Part shown: positions 23,088 through 32,792 of the stretch, in pieces
Position numbering within the stretch: position 1 is the first letter of the stretch
How the letters are laid out: each line of letters opens with the position of its first letter
DNA from: Bacillota bacterium
GTDB taxonomy: Bacteria > Bacillota > Clostridia > Peptostreptococcales > Anaerovoracaceae
Direction of reading: 5' to 3'
DNA length: 64,000 bases
Assembly: GCA_016280485.1 (NCBI GenBank)
Contig: JAEEGU010000051.1
Span: 136,327 to 200,326 of the forward strand
The notes under the pieces: generated by a model
Told to the model about the DNA's origin: nothing
The model's input: only the letters and a program-made list of their open reading frames with translations
Databases searched by the model: none
Program-made: the position numbers and the translations under genes

Positions 23088-25817
23088 TTATCCCTCCTCC
23101 CCTTCTGCCGGATTATTGATCCTGTCGATTATCTGATTGAGCAGTCTTTGTTCATTTCGCAGTACGGCCCTAAGAATGGCTCTCTTTTCAGCCGGAATGC
23201 TCGGATCGTTTTCCAGTGCAGCAAGTTTATTTGCGTAGTAGGCAGAGACGATTCCCTCCGGAGGCGTATCCGCAACAATATTTAGCTCAAGGATAGAGTT
23301 GGTTGCGTCAAGCGTATGCTCTCTGGACAACACAGCAAATGCAAACTCACGGAGGACGATGTTGGAATTGAAGTCCTTTTCGGTTTCGTGCTTCAGATAA
23401 TCAAAGTACGGTTTCGCAACAGCGTAGTAGAAGGCGTCGAACATTACGCCGTCGAAACGATCTCCCAACTCATTTCGAACTTCATTCCACTTGGCGGCGT
23501 ATGTATCGACCGATCTTGGCGTATCCGCAAATCGTGCTGCAATGTCCGGGACGGATCCGGCAAGGTAATTGTCGAGCATGAGATAAACATCATCTATGGT
23601 TGCGTTATAAGGGCCGAATACGGTTTTGCCATTGATGTCTTCATGTGCATCATAGCTGGGGTTATATCCCGCGGAATAATAGACCGAAACAGAGTTGCGG
23701 AAGTTCTCGGCATCCGGGTATTCCGGAGACGCGTAACCGTAGATCGTTCGATTTTCATATACCCAGGAGCCGACAGCAGCGTTATACTCATGCGTGGCCA
23801 GCGAGTTTCCTTCAATGGTATGTACGATACCGTTTTCGTAATATTCCACGATGCCTATATGATCCTGATCGTCTTCCCCGTCGTCGTTGTAGTAGATTAA
23901 ATCTCCAGGCTTGGGAATATAGGACGGATCCCGGTGCGTCAGGTTTTTCTTCTCAAAATAATTCCATGACGTAGGACACCACGCGGTAATAGGACCAAGC
24001 GCTTTCCCTTCTCCAAGAAAACCGCAGTGTTTCGCGCAAACCGAGACAAAGGCGCAGCACCAGGCCGCATTGGATGTCGACGGGGATCCGTAATACTCTG
24101 ACCATACATAGGTCCTTGCAAGCGCCTGGTTTTCGTGAAATGCTTCATAAATTCTTCTGGCTTCGGCTGCCATGGCCGCACCACCGCTGCTGTACACGCT
24201 GCCCCAGTCGCCGCTTAAACCGATGTTGTATTCCTTTGCGATGCACTGAATCGAGTCTCTCCAATACTCATATTGGTTTCCCTGTTGACGGGAGTATGTC
24301 GCTCCACGAGAATCCGTCCAGTTTGCGGCAAGCAAATTAGGATGTTCAGCGTTGGAAAAGTCCCTGTTATTCCCATTTTCATCTACGCTGTCGATATCTC
24401 CCCGCCAGAATCCAATAATGTTGGTAACGATATCATCCGGCGTCTTCTTATTGACGTCAATGTGAACTGCCGGGTGTATTATCAGGCAGGCATATGTGCG
24501 AGGCTCTTCCGGTTCAGTCGGCTCTTCCGGATTCTCTGGATCCTCCGGGTTTTCCGGATTCTCCGGCGTTTCCGGAGGTTCCGGCAAGTCTCTGTACTTT
24601 GTGTAGAGCCAAGATTCCGCCTCTGATATTTCAATGATGTCTACATCTACCGTAACATAAACACCTTCAAGAGAAACGATATCGTTTATGATACCGTGGG
24701 TGTCATAGGATTTAGACCCTGCTGTGGTTCGCCCTGTTGCCAGTATTTCCTCGTTATCGGGATCATTTTCGATAATTCTGTGCGCTGTTGCGTCCAGCAG
24801 GAGCTCCTCGTACAAATATTGCGGAAGAAAAGTTCCATGCCATTCTGCGACATGATCCCTGCCTGACTCCGGAAAAGCGAGGACTACATTACCAACTGCA
24901 ACCTGCATCGCGTCGTACTCCTCGGTAGGTACTGTTGGGCTGTTAAGTGTGGTGTCAAAAAACAAAGTGGACGCAATTCCGCTGTACAGACCAAGCCAAT
25001 GACGAAAATTATAGGATGTAATATCCTCTAATTGCTGATCTGTCTGCACGGAATATGCGCTCAGCAGCGCAAGAGCTTCATACTCAGAACAAGGTTGTCC
25101 GTCAGAAACAAGCTGCGGCGTATCCAGTAAATAGAAATATGCTTCGTCAGCTCCGGGAATATTCCAAATAAGTTCATCAATGTTATCCTCTAAACACATT
25201 GAAATCCAGAATGGCGAAGCCTCGTCCTCAAGCTGTTCAACTCTTCGATCAACACTTCTTTGGACCATGGCGATTCGCTTGCGCATCACCCGTTCCGCCT
25301 TTAGCTTGTCCTTGTAGTATTCCATCTCAGCTTCAATATCTTCGTCACTCATGCCGTCGCCGAGAGACGCAGACTCGCCGCCAATTTCAATAAAATTCCC
25401 TTCGTGCAGTCTTTCTCGAATCGCGTTGATTTCTTCGTCGTCGCTGCTTAACGCATCGTCAATCAAATGATATCCGACATGCAGCCAACCAATCGTCAGA
25501 TCATAGTCGATGTTGCCGTACGAGTCATTGTTTTCGACAATATAATCCAGGCATTCCTTCAGGAATCCTAAAATGGCCATGCCGATCGCCATGAGGCACA
25601 TAACGATAATCAGAAACGGAGAAAGAACCGCTACGGACGCCGTCAACAGCTTTTTCCCGCCGTCTTCCTTCGTCTCTTTTATCGCCTTGGCTGCCTGCTT
25701 TTTCTTGCCTGCCAATTTGGTGGGGATCAATCCCTTGCCAAAAAACTTGGAGGCAATTTTACCAACAGTTTTACCAACCTCAAGACCTTGATCTACGATA
25801 TTGTCATTATCGTTCAT
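23088..25817 (-). CDS. CHAP-domain cell-wall hydrolase of the conjugation machine
   Basis: 909 residues from the ATG at 25817. The basic N terminus is followed by one membrane anchor (about 60-90, SVAVLSPFLIIVMCLMAIGM). A proline/glutamate linker (PEEPTEPEEPR) near residue 440 precedes a CHAP amidase/endopeptidase domain: the catalytic Cys in NAAWCCAFVSVCAKHCGF and the His in DQDHIGIVEYYENG. It would open peptidoglycan for the transfer channel (VirB1/TcpG role). The long regions on both sides of the CHAP domain are unassigned. It lies between the VirB6-like and coupling-protein genes. Confidence 0.8.
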   Translation of the reverse strand: MNDNDNIVDQGLEVGKTVGKIASKFFGKGLIPTKLAGKKKQAAKAIKETKEDGGKKLLTASVAVLSPFLIIVMCLMAIGMAILGFLKECLDYIVENNDSYGNIDYDLTIGWLHVGYHLIDDALSSDDEEINAIRERLHEGNFIEIGGESASLGDGMSDEDIEAEMEYYKDKLKAERVMRKRIAMVQRSVDRRVEQLEDEASPFWISMCLEDNIDELIWNIPGADEAYFYLLDTPQLVSDGQPCSEYEALALLSAYSVQTDQQLEDITSYNFRHWLGLYSGIASTLFFDTTLNSPTVPTEEYDAMQVAVGNVVLAFPESGRDHVAEWHGTFLPQYLYEELLLDATAHRIIENDPDNEEILATGRTTAGSKSYDTHGIINDIVSLEGVYVTVDVDIIEISEAESWLYTKYRDLPEPPETPENPENPEDPENPEEPTEPEEPRTYACLIIHPAVHIDVNKKTPDDIVTNIIGFWRGDIDSVDENGNNRDFSNAEHPNLLAANWTDSRGATYSRQQGNQYEYWRDSIQCIAKEYNIGLSGDWGSVYSSGGAAMAAEARRIYEAFHENQALARTYVWSEYYGSPSTSNAAWCCAFVSVCAKHCGFLGEGKALGPITAWCPTSWNYFEKKNLTHRDPSYIPKPGDLIYYNDDGEDDQDHIGIVEYYENGIVHTIEGNSLATHEYNAAVGSWVYENRTIYGYASPEYPDAENFRNSVSVYYSAGYNPSYDAHEDINGKTVFGPYNATIDDVYLMLDNYLAGSVPDIAARFADTPRSVDTYAAKWNEVRNELGDRFDGVMFDAFYYAVAKPYFDYLKHETEKDFNSNIVLREFAFAVLSREHTLDATNSILELNIVADTPPEGIVSAYYANKLAALENDPSIPAEKRAILRAVLRNEQRLLNQIIDRINNPAEGEEG

Positions 25818-25903
25818 TACCAACTGAGCAGGGTTCTACCGCGCTGGAATACGCAGTTCCCTGTACCCTCCTTTCTTCCGACGTTGGGAGAAATGCAGGC
25901 CGT

Positions 25904-25928
25904 AAGCCCACCCCGAAGGAGTGGGCTT
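25904..25928. other. Intercistronic hairpin
   Basis: AAGCCCAC/GTGGGCTT arms between the virB6-like and CHAP genes. There is no T run, so it is more likely a message-stability or processing element than a full stop. Confidence 0.45.
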
Positions 25929-25935
25929 TATAATA

Positions 25936-27867
25936 TCAGAATTCTTTCTCCGTACCGTTTTTCTGGCGGGCCGAACTATCTTTTCTGGGGGCCGGACCTC
26001 CGCCGGATCTCTGAGCCGGCCCACTCTTTTGATAGGTTGGTGCAGAGGATGCCGGAGTAGAATATACTGGGGATGATTGTGTTCGCTGATGATTTGTGGG
26101 CGGCGAAGGATTGCGATCAACAGCGGGAGGCTGTTCCGGCAGCTTGCCGCGGCTATAATATGTCGTGTCCCCCCGTGAGGTCATAACTTCCTTTGCTCTC
26201 GGTATAGGCGTAGACTGAATCGTCCTTACGGGAGTATCACCGGAATGATCCGTAACCTCCGTAACCTCGGCCAGCTTGCCGTAAGCATTAGTCCATCCGC
26301 TCAAATGAACCGCGCCATCTGAATCAACAGTCCTTGCGGCAAAGCTGGCTGCGTATTCGTTTTTCCCTCCGTCCGAAGACAAGGGTTCTCCGATGCTGAG
26401 CGAGGCTCCTGTGATGTTTTCCCCGTCAAATTTATCGTCAAAAGCGTTCTGGCCCACGTATCCTGCCCACATGGAGGAGGCAACGTCGCCGGATAGCTCG
26501 GCGCCGCCGCTCGCGGCAAGCTCCGACATGGTATCTTTCGCAAGATTTGGATTTCTATCGAGCGCCGAGGCTACCGTCTTCTGGTACTTTTCATATACCC
26601 CGCTTGAAGCACTGTTTTTCAGAGCTTCTCCTGTACGAATCGCGTTCGCCAAGCTGTGCGACGTTACCGTACCGTCCTTCACGCTCTTATTTAGCATCCG
26701 TGCCTGATCGTTCATCCTTTGAGTCGCCTGGGCTTCATTGATCGTCCCTGGACGCTTTGAGGGGTTAATACTGACAGATGCTTCTCCGCCATTTTTGAGG
26801 CCGCTTACAACACCCTTCCAGGCAGAGGAGCCGCGGCCTGAACCGCTTTCTCTGGCGTTTTTATATCCTGCAACCCCGCCGATAAACGCCTGCGCCACAG
26901 GAGAAGAACGCTTGGGATCCAGGAATCTGCTGGCCACACCTGCGTTTCCGCCCTTGCCGCCGGACAGTTTGTTCTTTGCCATCATCAATCCGCCAGCCGT
27001 GGCAGCGAGAGAATCCAGAATAGACGCACCGCCCATGCCGGCAGCATTCAGGTTGAGCTGCTGCAGATAGTTGTCCATCCTCTTAATAATCTTGATAAGG
27101 CCATAGGCATAAATGAGTGACTTAAATGGACTTATAGCCGGATTTCCCAATACGTCAAAGAACATAACTGTACCCCAAATGCTCAAAATCATCAGGACGC
27201 ACTGGGCGATAAACATAGAAATCCACTTTTTCAGGATTTGCGAAGAGGCGTCAGAAGTCATTGTCGCCCAAGCAAGCGGTGAGGAGAAAATCAGCAGACA
27301 AAGCATGATATATCTCTCGATGATCTCCAGCATCATTTTGATGAACTGCACAATGATACAGGTCAGCGCAATAAGAGTGATGAACAAGGCTGCTCCGGCC
27401 GAGAAGGTGATGCCTCCGACAATTCCCTCGACCGCGATTGTGCCGAATCTGTCTACGAAATTGTTACCGACACCTTCCATTATTTCGCCGATAGATACTG
27501 TTGCTTCACTTGATATCGCGGCGAAATCTATAAAGATGCCTCTTGTAATATCGAAAACAAAATTCAGGATATAGTTGCCGAAGAAGATCAGAAAAATAGC
27601 AAAAAATGCCCTGATAGCGATCGTTGTCGGGTGCTCCGTCGTCCTGGCAAGCGGTCCTACATAGAATTTCATGATTTGAATGATAGCTATGGCAAGGACT
27701 AAGCCGACGCCAATCGCCTGAAACATTCCGTAGAAAGTTTTGGCGACAGGAAAATCTACGACGAATTGCCCTAAGTCAAAATCTATAACGCCGGCAAACA
27801 GCGCAAACGCATCGACCAAAAGATCTTTGGCCAATGACGTAAAGAATTCGAGAATCAGCGTTAACAA
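25936..27867 (-). CDS. VirB6/TrbL-like conjugation channel protein
   Basis: 643 residues, starting at a TTG behind AAGGAGGA. Six to seven hydrophobic segments fill residues 1-275, including the VirB6/TrbL-like segment with LLIFSSPLAWATMTSDASSQILKKW. The remaining 365 residues are soluble, rich in Gly, Ser, Asn and Pro, ending with a proline-rich tail. Extended polytopic proteins of this kind form the membrane channel of Gram-positive type IV systems. Neighbours (VirB2-like proteins upstream, CHAP hydrolase downstream) support the role. Confidence 0.75.
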   Translation of the reverse strand: MLTLILEFFTSLAKDLLVDAFALFAGVIDFDLGQFVVDFPVAKTFYGMFQAIGVGLVLAIAIIQIMKFYVGPLARTTEHPTTIAIRAFFAIFLIFFGNYILNFVFDITRGIFIDFAAISSEATVSIGEIMEGVGNNFVDRFGTIAVEGIVGGITFSAGAALFITLIALTCIIVQFIKMMLEIIERYIMLCLLIFSSPLAWATMTSDASSQILKKWISMFIAQCVLMILSIWGTVMFFDVLGNPAISPFKSLIYAYGLIKIIKRMDNYLQQLNLNAAGMGGASILDSLAATAGGLMMAKNKLSGGKGGNAGVASRFLDPKRSSPVAQAFIGGVAGYKNARESGSGRGSSAWKGVVSGLKNGGEASVSINPSKRPGTINEAQATQRMNDQARMLNKSVKDGTVTSHSLANAIRTGEALKNSASSGVYEKYQKTVASALDRNPNLAKDTMSELAASGGAELSGDVASSMWAGYVGQNAFDDKFDGENITGASLSIGEPLSSDGGKNEYAASFAARTVDSDGAVHLSGWTNAYGKLAEVTEVTDHSGDTPVRTIQSTPIPRAKEVMTSRGDTTYYSRGKLPEQPPAVDRNPSPPTNHQRTQSSPVYSTPASSAPTYQKSGPAQRSGGGPAPRKDSSARQKNGTEKEF

Positions 27868-27895
27868 GTGTCAGTCCTCCTTCCCTATGGAGTTA

Positions 27896-28603
27896 TCAGT
27901 ATATGAACGGTTCGGTATTGGAAGGAATGTTTGCGGGATCCCATCCGTGTTCGTGGAACATTACATAGCCAATCTTGATAACAGTGGGAAGCAGGAAAAA
28001 AACAGCCAATGCAATTACCGTTATTTTGATCACGGTTTTACCCTTTTCAATTTGCTGCTCCAAATTTTTCTGGGATAGGATGTCCATTCCAAAGAAGCAG
28101 GCGCCGCCGTAAGCGATTGACACAACCGCAAGAGCAGGCACGATTTTATTCGCGTAGCTATAAAACTTGTCTATTTTTTCCGCAAGATGCGGTACGGCGG
28201 CAAATATACCACTCATTTGCCCATTGTTATACCCCAGTCTCGCAAAGGGAACCTTCGCTGCTATAATGATCAATCCAGCGAGCCAAATAATCAAAAGGCC
28301 GCCAAACGTATACATCAGAATTCGCTTAGCTCTCTCGGCACCCTTATCGCCTCCAAGAAGCATGGTTAAACCCGCAGAGGCGACACAAACGATTGCAACA
28401 GCGATGCTGACCTTCAAAAGCGTTGAGTATAAAGTTTTAAGCGCTTTTTCAAAGTATGTAATAAATTCGTTTTCATCAGCATTTACCTGCCCGTTGAGAA
28501 GGACAAAAAAGGCAATAACGCCAAAAGTAAGCAGGTAGAACAGACAATATTGCTTTGCCCTTCTTTGCCGTCCGGCTATGAGTACCGAGTTGATGTTGCT
28601 CAT
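27896..28603 (-). CDS. VirB2-like multi-pass membrane protein
   Basis: 235 residues from the ATG at 28603 (AGGGAGG upstream). Five or so hydrophobic segments. A segment LLKVSIAVAIVCVASAGLTMLLGGDKGAERAKRILMYTFGGLLII repeats the pattern of VirB2/TrbC pilins (TM, GGDK.AE.AK, TM) found in the next protein. It could be a second, larger pilin-like subunit or a channel component. It is encoded directly after the small pilin gene. Confidence 0.6.
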   Translation of the reverse strand: MSNINSVLIAGRQRRAKQYCLFYLLTFGVIAFFVLLNGQVNADENEFITYFEKALKTLYSTLLKVSIAVAIVCVASAGLTMLLGGDKGAERAKRILMYTFGGLLIIWLAGLIIIAAKVPFARLGYNNGQMSGIFAAVPHLAEKIDKFYSYANKIVPALAVVSIAYGGACFFGMDILSQKNLEQQIEKGKTVIKITVIALAVFFLLPTVIKIGYVMFHEHGWDPANIPSNTEPFIY

Positions 28604-28636
28604 GGGTATCCTCCCTTCATTCGTAATACGCCCCAT

Positions 28637-28660
28637 GCCCCCAGCCCGAAGGCTGGGGGC
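28637..28660. other. GC-rich intercistronic hairpin
   Basis: GCCCCCAGCC/GGCTGGGGGC, ten perfect pairs and a CGAA loop, between the pilin gene and the next gene. It probably lowers readthrough or stabilises the upstream pilin message so that pilin is made in excess. This is inference from position. Confidence 0.55.
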
Positions 28661-28675
28661 TAAAGGTGCAGCTCC

Positions 28676-29077
28676 TTATTCAGGCCAGTTGTTTGTTCCA
28701 TAACCCTCAATGATGCCCTTGACGCCCTGAATGATCAGCGGAGCGAGGAAAATAATGGCCAAGCCAATGGCACCGCGGATCGCAATGCCTTTTGCCTTTT
28801 CTGGCGCACGGTCGCCGCCGCCGAGAAGGACGAAGCCGGCCCAAACGATTGTTACAATGGCGACAGGAATTGCAATCTTCGTTGCGATCCCGTACATATC
28901 CTTGAGCGAGGTGGACACGGCAGACCCGATCTCGTTCGCCGCGCCGGAATCGCCGCCGGGAGCGTCGGAAGCAAACACGACCGAGGAACACATCAGACTG
29001 CAAATCATGAAGGTCAGAAGGAAGACAGCGAGGACCAGTCGAGCCTGGTCGGATTTGGTTTTGTAGAGTGTTTTCAT
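28676..29077 (-). CDS. VirB2/TrbC-like pilin subunit
   Basis: 133 residues. A signal peptide (hydrophobic 15-36, ending near VVFASDA) is followed by two membrane segments around IAIPVAIVTIVWAGFVLLGG and GAIGLAIIFLAPLIIQGV, separated by GGDRAPEKAKGIAIRG. Signal peptide plus two TM segments and a short basic turn is the layout of conjugative pilins. The strong hairpin downstream fits a highly expressed structural gene. Confidence 0.75.
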   Translation of the reverse strand: MKTLYKTKSDQARLVLAVFLLTFMICSLMCSSVVFASDAPGGDSGAANEIGSAVSTSLKDMYGIATKIAIPVAIVTIVWAGFVLLGGGDRAPEKAKGIAIRGAIGLAIIFLAPLIIQGVKGIIEGYGTNNWPE

Positions 29078-29097
29078 GAAAGTTTCTCCTCTCTTTT

Positions 29098-29520
29098 TTA
29101 GATTCCAAAAACTTGAAGGGAATCAAGCATATCTCCATCGACTTCAACGACTCTTTCCGGCTGGGGCGAGCTGGTGGAATTGGCCGTTTTTGTCGCAGGA
29201 TACTGGATTGTGGGTTGAATTACGGTAATCGTTGGCTTCTTTACGGATCCCTTGGGCCTTCCGCGCTTTTTCCCGGTTGGCGCCTTTTCCGTTCTGGTTC
29301 CGCCGCTGGAGTTGATAGGACCCGCAGCGGAAAGAATTCGCTGCGCAATCATATCTGCAAGTTTCTCGTGATTCGCCTTGAGTAAGATACATTCTGTGAA
29401 GAATGCCGTGATTTGCCGGGGTTTCGTTTTATCCAGGAAGTAATTGTATGCTGCCGCTTGATCCGGGTCGTCCAGATTAAAAGTCAGATGCACTCCGACT
29501 TTGCTGTTACTGCTGGCCAT
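29098..29520 (-). CDS. ParR-like adaptor with AT-hook
   Basis: 140 residues. Residues 1-60 look like a ribbon-helix-helix DNA-binding domain (GVHLTFNLDDPDQAAAYNYF, then KPRQITAFFTECIL). Residues 85-100 contain an AT-hook, GKKRGRPKGSVKKP, which binds the minor groove of AT-rich DNA. The acidic tail ends in MLDSLQVFGI, and the C terminus of ParR proteins usually contacts ParM filaments. Its start overlaps the end of the ParM-like gene by 14 bp, the usual parMR order. It is probably the centromere-binding adaptor. Confidence 0.65.
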   Translation of the reverse strand: MASSNSKVGVHLTFNLDDPDQAAAYNYFLDKTKPRQITAFFTECILLKANHEKLADMIAQRILSAAGPINSSGGTRTEKAPTGKKRGRPKGSVKKPTITVIQPTIQYPATKTANSTSSPQPERVVEVDGDMLDSLQVFGI

Positions 29521-30460
29521 TTTCGCGCCTCAATATGGCGGCGTAAAGCGCCTCATATCCCTTGGCGTTTGCTTTGGGATCCGGAATAAACTCAGGATCC
29601 ACGATCCGGCCGCAGGCTTGAATGTAAGGCGCCAGCCTTGCAGCACCGCCACCGACAAAAATGGCTTTGTTGGTGGACAGGTCGATGCCAAGCTCAAACA
29701 GTTTGGAGACAATGCTGTTGACCCGGTTTTGTGCTTCAGCGGTAACATAGGGCAGGAGGTTCGTGCTGCTGTTCAATTCGCGGTTGGTTTCCAGCATTTG
29801 ATCAATCTGGTCTTCCGAAACGATCTGTCCGGTTCCGGATTGAATTGCCTGGGCCGCGTCATTGAACAGGTGGATCATTCCGGCGTCCAGAGACCTGCAC
29901 ATCTTCGGATCCAAACGCCCGCTGTTCAGCTCGACTACGTCGGTCGTGTAACCGCCGATGTCAACGATAAAGCACTTGCGGTAGTTTTTGATCCGGGAAA
30001 ACTCCGGCACGATCGCCGAGAACCCCTGGGGAAATACCTTTACGTCCTGGATATAGATTTGGTAGTCGATGTTCCGGTTGGAAAAATCAACCTGGCCGCG
30101 TTTGAAATATGCGGCAAAACGGTCTTGCAGCCGTGCGACGTCTCTGGGAGGCAGGCCGACAGCAAGCACAATCGGAACCCGGACACTCGTTGCGTCAATC
30201 CCCCTCGTTTTCAGCTCACGCAGAATTGCGAACAGGGAAAGAACGAAGTACCCCTCCGAGTCAGTTTTATCAGTCGCATAATTGACTCTATGGGTTGTCA
30301 GAGCGTAGCGTCGGCCGTTGTATGTCAGACTCTCCGTGAACATGGAGTTGCCAGTCTGCACCTCTTCAACGCCGGCTACGAATACATGATTAGCGGTTTT
30401 GATGCAGCGATTGCCGGTATCAATGCCGATAATCAGTGGGGCAGGATTGATGTAGGTCAA
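29507..30460 (-). CDS. parM: ParM/StbA-like actin-family segregation ATPase
   Basis: 317 residues, starting at a TTG behind AGAAGG. Actin-fold phosphate-binding motifs are visible: GIDTGNRCIKTA (phosphate 1), FIVDIGGYTTDVVEL (phosphate 2) and IFVGGGAARLAPYI (adenosine). Such proteins form filaments that push plasmid copies apart. It is located inside the long transfer operon rather than beside the origin. Together with the downstream AT-hook protein it makes a type II partition system, in addition to the ParA system at 36-37 kb. Confidence 0.8.
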   Translation of the reverse strand: MTYINPAPLIIGIDTGNRCIKTANHVFVAGVEEVQTGNSMFTESLTYNGRRYALTTHRVNYATDKTDSEGYFVLSLFAILRELKTRGIDATSVRVPIVLAVGLPPRDVARLQDRFAAYFKRGQVDFSNRNIDYQIYIQDVKVFPQGFSAIVPEFSRIKNYRKCFIVDIGGYTTDVVELNSGRLDPKMCRSLDAGMIHLFNDAAQAIQSGTGQIVSEDQIDQMLETNRELNSSTNLLPYVTAEAQNRVNSIVSKLFELGIDLSTNKAIFVGGGAARLAPYIQACGRIVDPEFIPDPKANAKGYEALYAAILRRENGQQ

Positions 30461-30536
30461 AGAACATACCTTCTTTCATGTGAATGTTGGCGCGCACACC
30501 ACAGGGGGCTTCTCCTCCAGGGAGAAGAAGTCCGCT

Positions 30537-31910
30537 CTAATGTGACCGAATATAGTAAAGCCAATCGTCGTAACCCTTCGAGCGTGAGGGCCAGTAATTA
30601 GACTTTTCTGTATGTTGGATACCTGCTTCCTCCAGCGCAACGCACAGGGCGCACAGGTAGGTAAACGGGTTGCCGGTTTTCTTCGGCAGCGGAACTTGAT
30701 TGACGATCGCAAGATCCTTGAGCTCCTGCAGCTTTTTGATAGCGGTTTCGTCGTCCCAGACCATTGCAGGAAATTCGAAGCCGTTTGCCGCCATGAGTTC
30801 TCTCAATGCGAGAGATCCAGCCCGAACATTCAAGTTTGTGATCCGATCCATATCCAGGCAGTTGTAAATCGTCCGGACACCGTTTGCCTTCAGCCAATCA
30901 AGAACTGGTTTAAGACAAGCGGTGACATTAACTCCCTGGATTGCGAGGACTAAAACAGGCTCCTTCGAGAGCGCGGCAATAACGTCCGCTTTCAATGGGC
31001 CCTCGGTCAGCATGATGCGGGTGGAGCAGGTCAGGTCCCCCCCTACCCTGCTGCTGCTGACCACATGACATTTCGATATGCCGTCCTGAACGCTTCCAGG
31101 CAGCATCTTGTTCGATAATGTCATGTACCGAAGGCCACTCCCCTGTCTTCTTACCTGAAAACAGACGATTTGGCCTCGTTCATTTCTGGTTGGGATCAGA
31201 ATGCCCTTGACCAGGTAGAAACACCAGTGTTTTCCGACTTTGAAGAATCCCGGAATCCCAGTGAAATCATTGAATCCTTTTTCCTTCAGTGCTGCTACAG
31301 TCATTAACCCCAAAGCTATCGCCGACTTGGAAACCTTTACCGGCAAGTTCTGAATTGCGGCCTCTGTTTCCTTGGAAAACCTTGGATGCTGATAGGGACT
31401 GTCCGGTATCGACCGGTATTGATTTCTGTCAATAACGGCATCACTGAGGCCCCTGCTGCGAAGATGGTCCCGATGCTCTGGAGTCAGTTTGAATGGCTCC
31501 AGATCGAGAAGCGCATTGTACACCGCATTCTTTTCTTCGTCTGACGCCTGCCGGATCACCGGCGCGGCCGGAGTCGTTGAGCGAACGTGTCTCTGAGGTC
31601 CCGTCGGGGTGCTGCCCCCATACAACTCTTGCCGGAGTTGAGCAATGGTTTCTTTTGCTCGCGCACTCCCCTTTTGGTAAGATTCGTTGAATCGTACCAG
31701 GGAATAAAGTGCGACAGCGCCGCCCTTAGAATTACATTTCGGACATTTGAACGTATCTTTTTGGTAGTTTACGTTCAACGTGTACCCCTTGTGATTGCAG
31801 ATCGGGCATTTGAAATTTACGGAAGACGAAGTCGGTGCAATTTGCGATCCGGGCCTCGGGTCAAGCCCTAAGATACCGACGACGTCGAAAATCCTTATGG
31901 GCTCACCCAT
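30537..31910 (-). CDS. Primase-like protein: zinc finger plus toprim-like DUF3854 domain
   Basis: 457 residues. An N-terminal zinc-binding motif CPICNHKG...CPKCNSKGG (about 35-65) resembles the CHC2 finger of DnaG. After a linker, a toprim-like part has LTEGPLKADVIAAL and the later LDMDRI segment, as in DUF3854 proteins of plasmids and phages. It probably makes primers for the element after conjugative transfer. ATG at 31910, GGAAGAG upstream. The DnaG-type catalytic RNAP basic motif is not obvious, so activity is inferred. Confidence 0.7.
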   Translation of the reverse strand: MGEPIRIFDVVGILGLDPRPGSQIAPTSSSVNFKCPICNHKGYTLNVNYQKDTFKCPKCNSKGGAVALYSLVRFNESYQKGSARAKETIAQLRQELYGGSTPTGPQRHVRSTTPAAPVIRQASDEEKNAVYNALLDLEPFKLTPEHRDHLRSRGLSDAVIDRNQYRSIPDSPYQHPRFSKETEAAIQNLPVKVSKSAIALGLMTVAALKEKGFNDFTGIPGFFKVGKHWCFYLVKGILIPTRNERGQIVCFQVRRQGSGLRYMTLSNKMLPGSVQDGISKCHVVSSSRVGGDLTCSTRIMLTEGPLKADVIAALSKEPVLVLAIQGVNVTACLKPVLDWLKANGVRTIYNCLDMDRITNLNVRAGSLALRELMAANGFEFPAMVWDDETAIKKLQELKDLAIVNQVPLPKKTGNPFTYLCALCVALEEAGIQHTEKSNYWPSRSKGYDDWLYYIRSH

Positions 31911-31955
31911 ATTCTCTTCCTCCTTTTTGTCGGGGCGGCAGAGCCGCCCCCGGAT

Positions 31956-32792
31956 TCAGCTTTCAAGAACCATGTTTGCCGCGGCAATCAGTCTGGGGAA
32001 TCTGCTCGCGGACCGATACTGGTTATTTGTCCTGTTGGTGATGTACAGAAGATAATTCATGTCGCAGGCCTTGATGTCCCCCAGTGTGCGCCCGGCATAC
32101 TTTCCATTCGGGAAAACCATGCGGAACGCATCATTGAGATTGGCCGGAGGATCCTTCCTCTGCGCTTCTGCCAACGCCGCAGCGATAATCGTCGGCACTC
32201 CAGTCTGGCCAGCATCCATCCCCGGAGCAGGCGGAGCGTTCTGATACGGCTTCACATTCGTCCATTCCGCTGACGCAGCCTGTAAAGGCGGCGTGACCGG
32301 AGAGCGGTTGACCTCGGTATCAGGCGACGGACCGGTAAAAGGAATAACCGGCGCGTCGGCGAAGCTATTTGGCCCGGCGCCGTCCAGGTCATTATCGTTC
32401 TGCGCATCCAGAATGTTGAAGCCTGCGTTGGCCAGTGCCCGTCCTATGGCGCTGGTTTCTGCAGTCTCAAAAGCGGAATCGTTCACGATTCCCTCCTTAA
32501 CCAAGGGCGAAGAACCATAACCCGTGGCAACCTCCTCTCCGTTAATTAAGACCGTTGCCTTAAAACGCTCAGTATAGAGAGTTCCGAGCGAGTCCGGATC
32601 CTGTACCCGGCTAAGGTATTCGGTATGCAGTCTTCCGTCACACTCATAGTGAGCGCAAAAACGACGGAACCACCGGATCCGGTCAGCTACCAGAAGGTAC
32701 TTCCCGGTTTTTCCATTCCTGTCTGTGACGTCGATCGGCGCAGGAGCCGGAACTTCGGACTCAGGCGGGAATGGTAATTTCGTTATTTCCAA
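31956..32792 (-). CDS. Recombination-type protein with ExoX-like C-terminal domain
   Basis: 278 residues from a TTG at 32792 (AAAGGAG eight bases upstream), overlapping the upstream stop by 10 bp. The N-terminal 130 residues contain YLLVADRIRWFRRF and ETAETSAIGRALANAGF, a signature shared with phage single-strand-annealing or ssDNA-binding accessory proteins. The C-terminal FPNGKYAGRTLGDI segment and its helices match the small ExoX-like C-terminal domain. The middle is proline-rich. It likely handles single-stranded DNA after transfer; the exact family is unsure. Confidence 0.5.
   Translation of the reverse strand: MEITKLPFPPESEVPAPAPIDVTDRNGKTGKYLLVADRIRWFRRFCAHYECDGRLHTEYLSRVQDPDSLGTLYTERFKATVLINGEEVATGYGSSPLVKEGIVNDSAFETAETSAIGRALANAGFNILDAQNDNDLDGAGPNSFADAPVIPFTGPSPDTEVNRSPVTPPLQAASAEWTNVKPYQNAPPAPGMDAGQTGVPTIIAAALAEAQRKDPPANLNDAFRMVFPNGKYAGRTLGDIKACDMNYLLYITNRTNNQYRSASRFPRLIAAANMVLES

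Noticed and set aside
29501-30601. 366-residue plus-strand frame over parM
   Set aside because: Antisense shadow of the ParM-like gene. No promoter or ribosome site.
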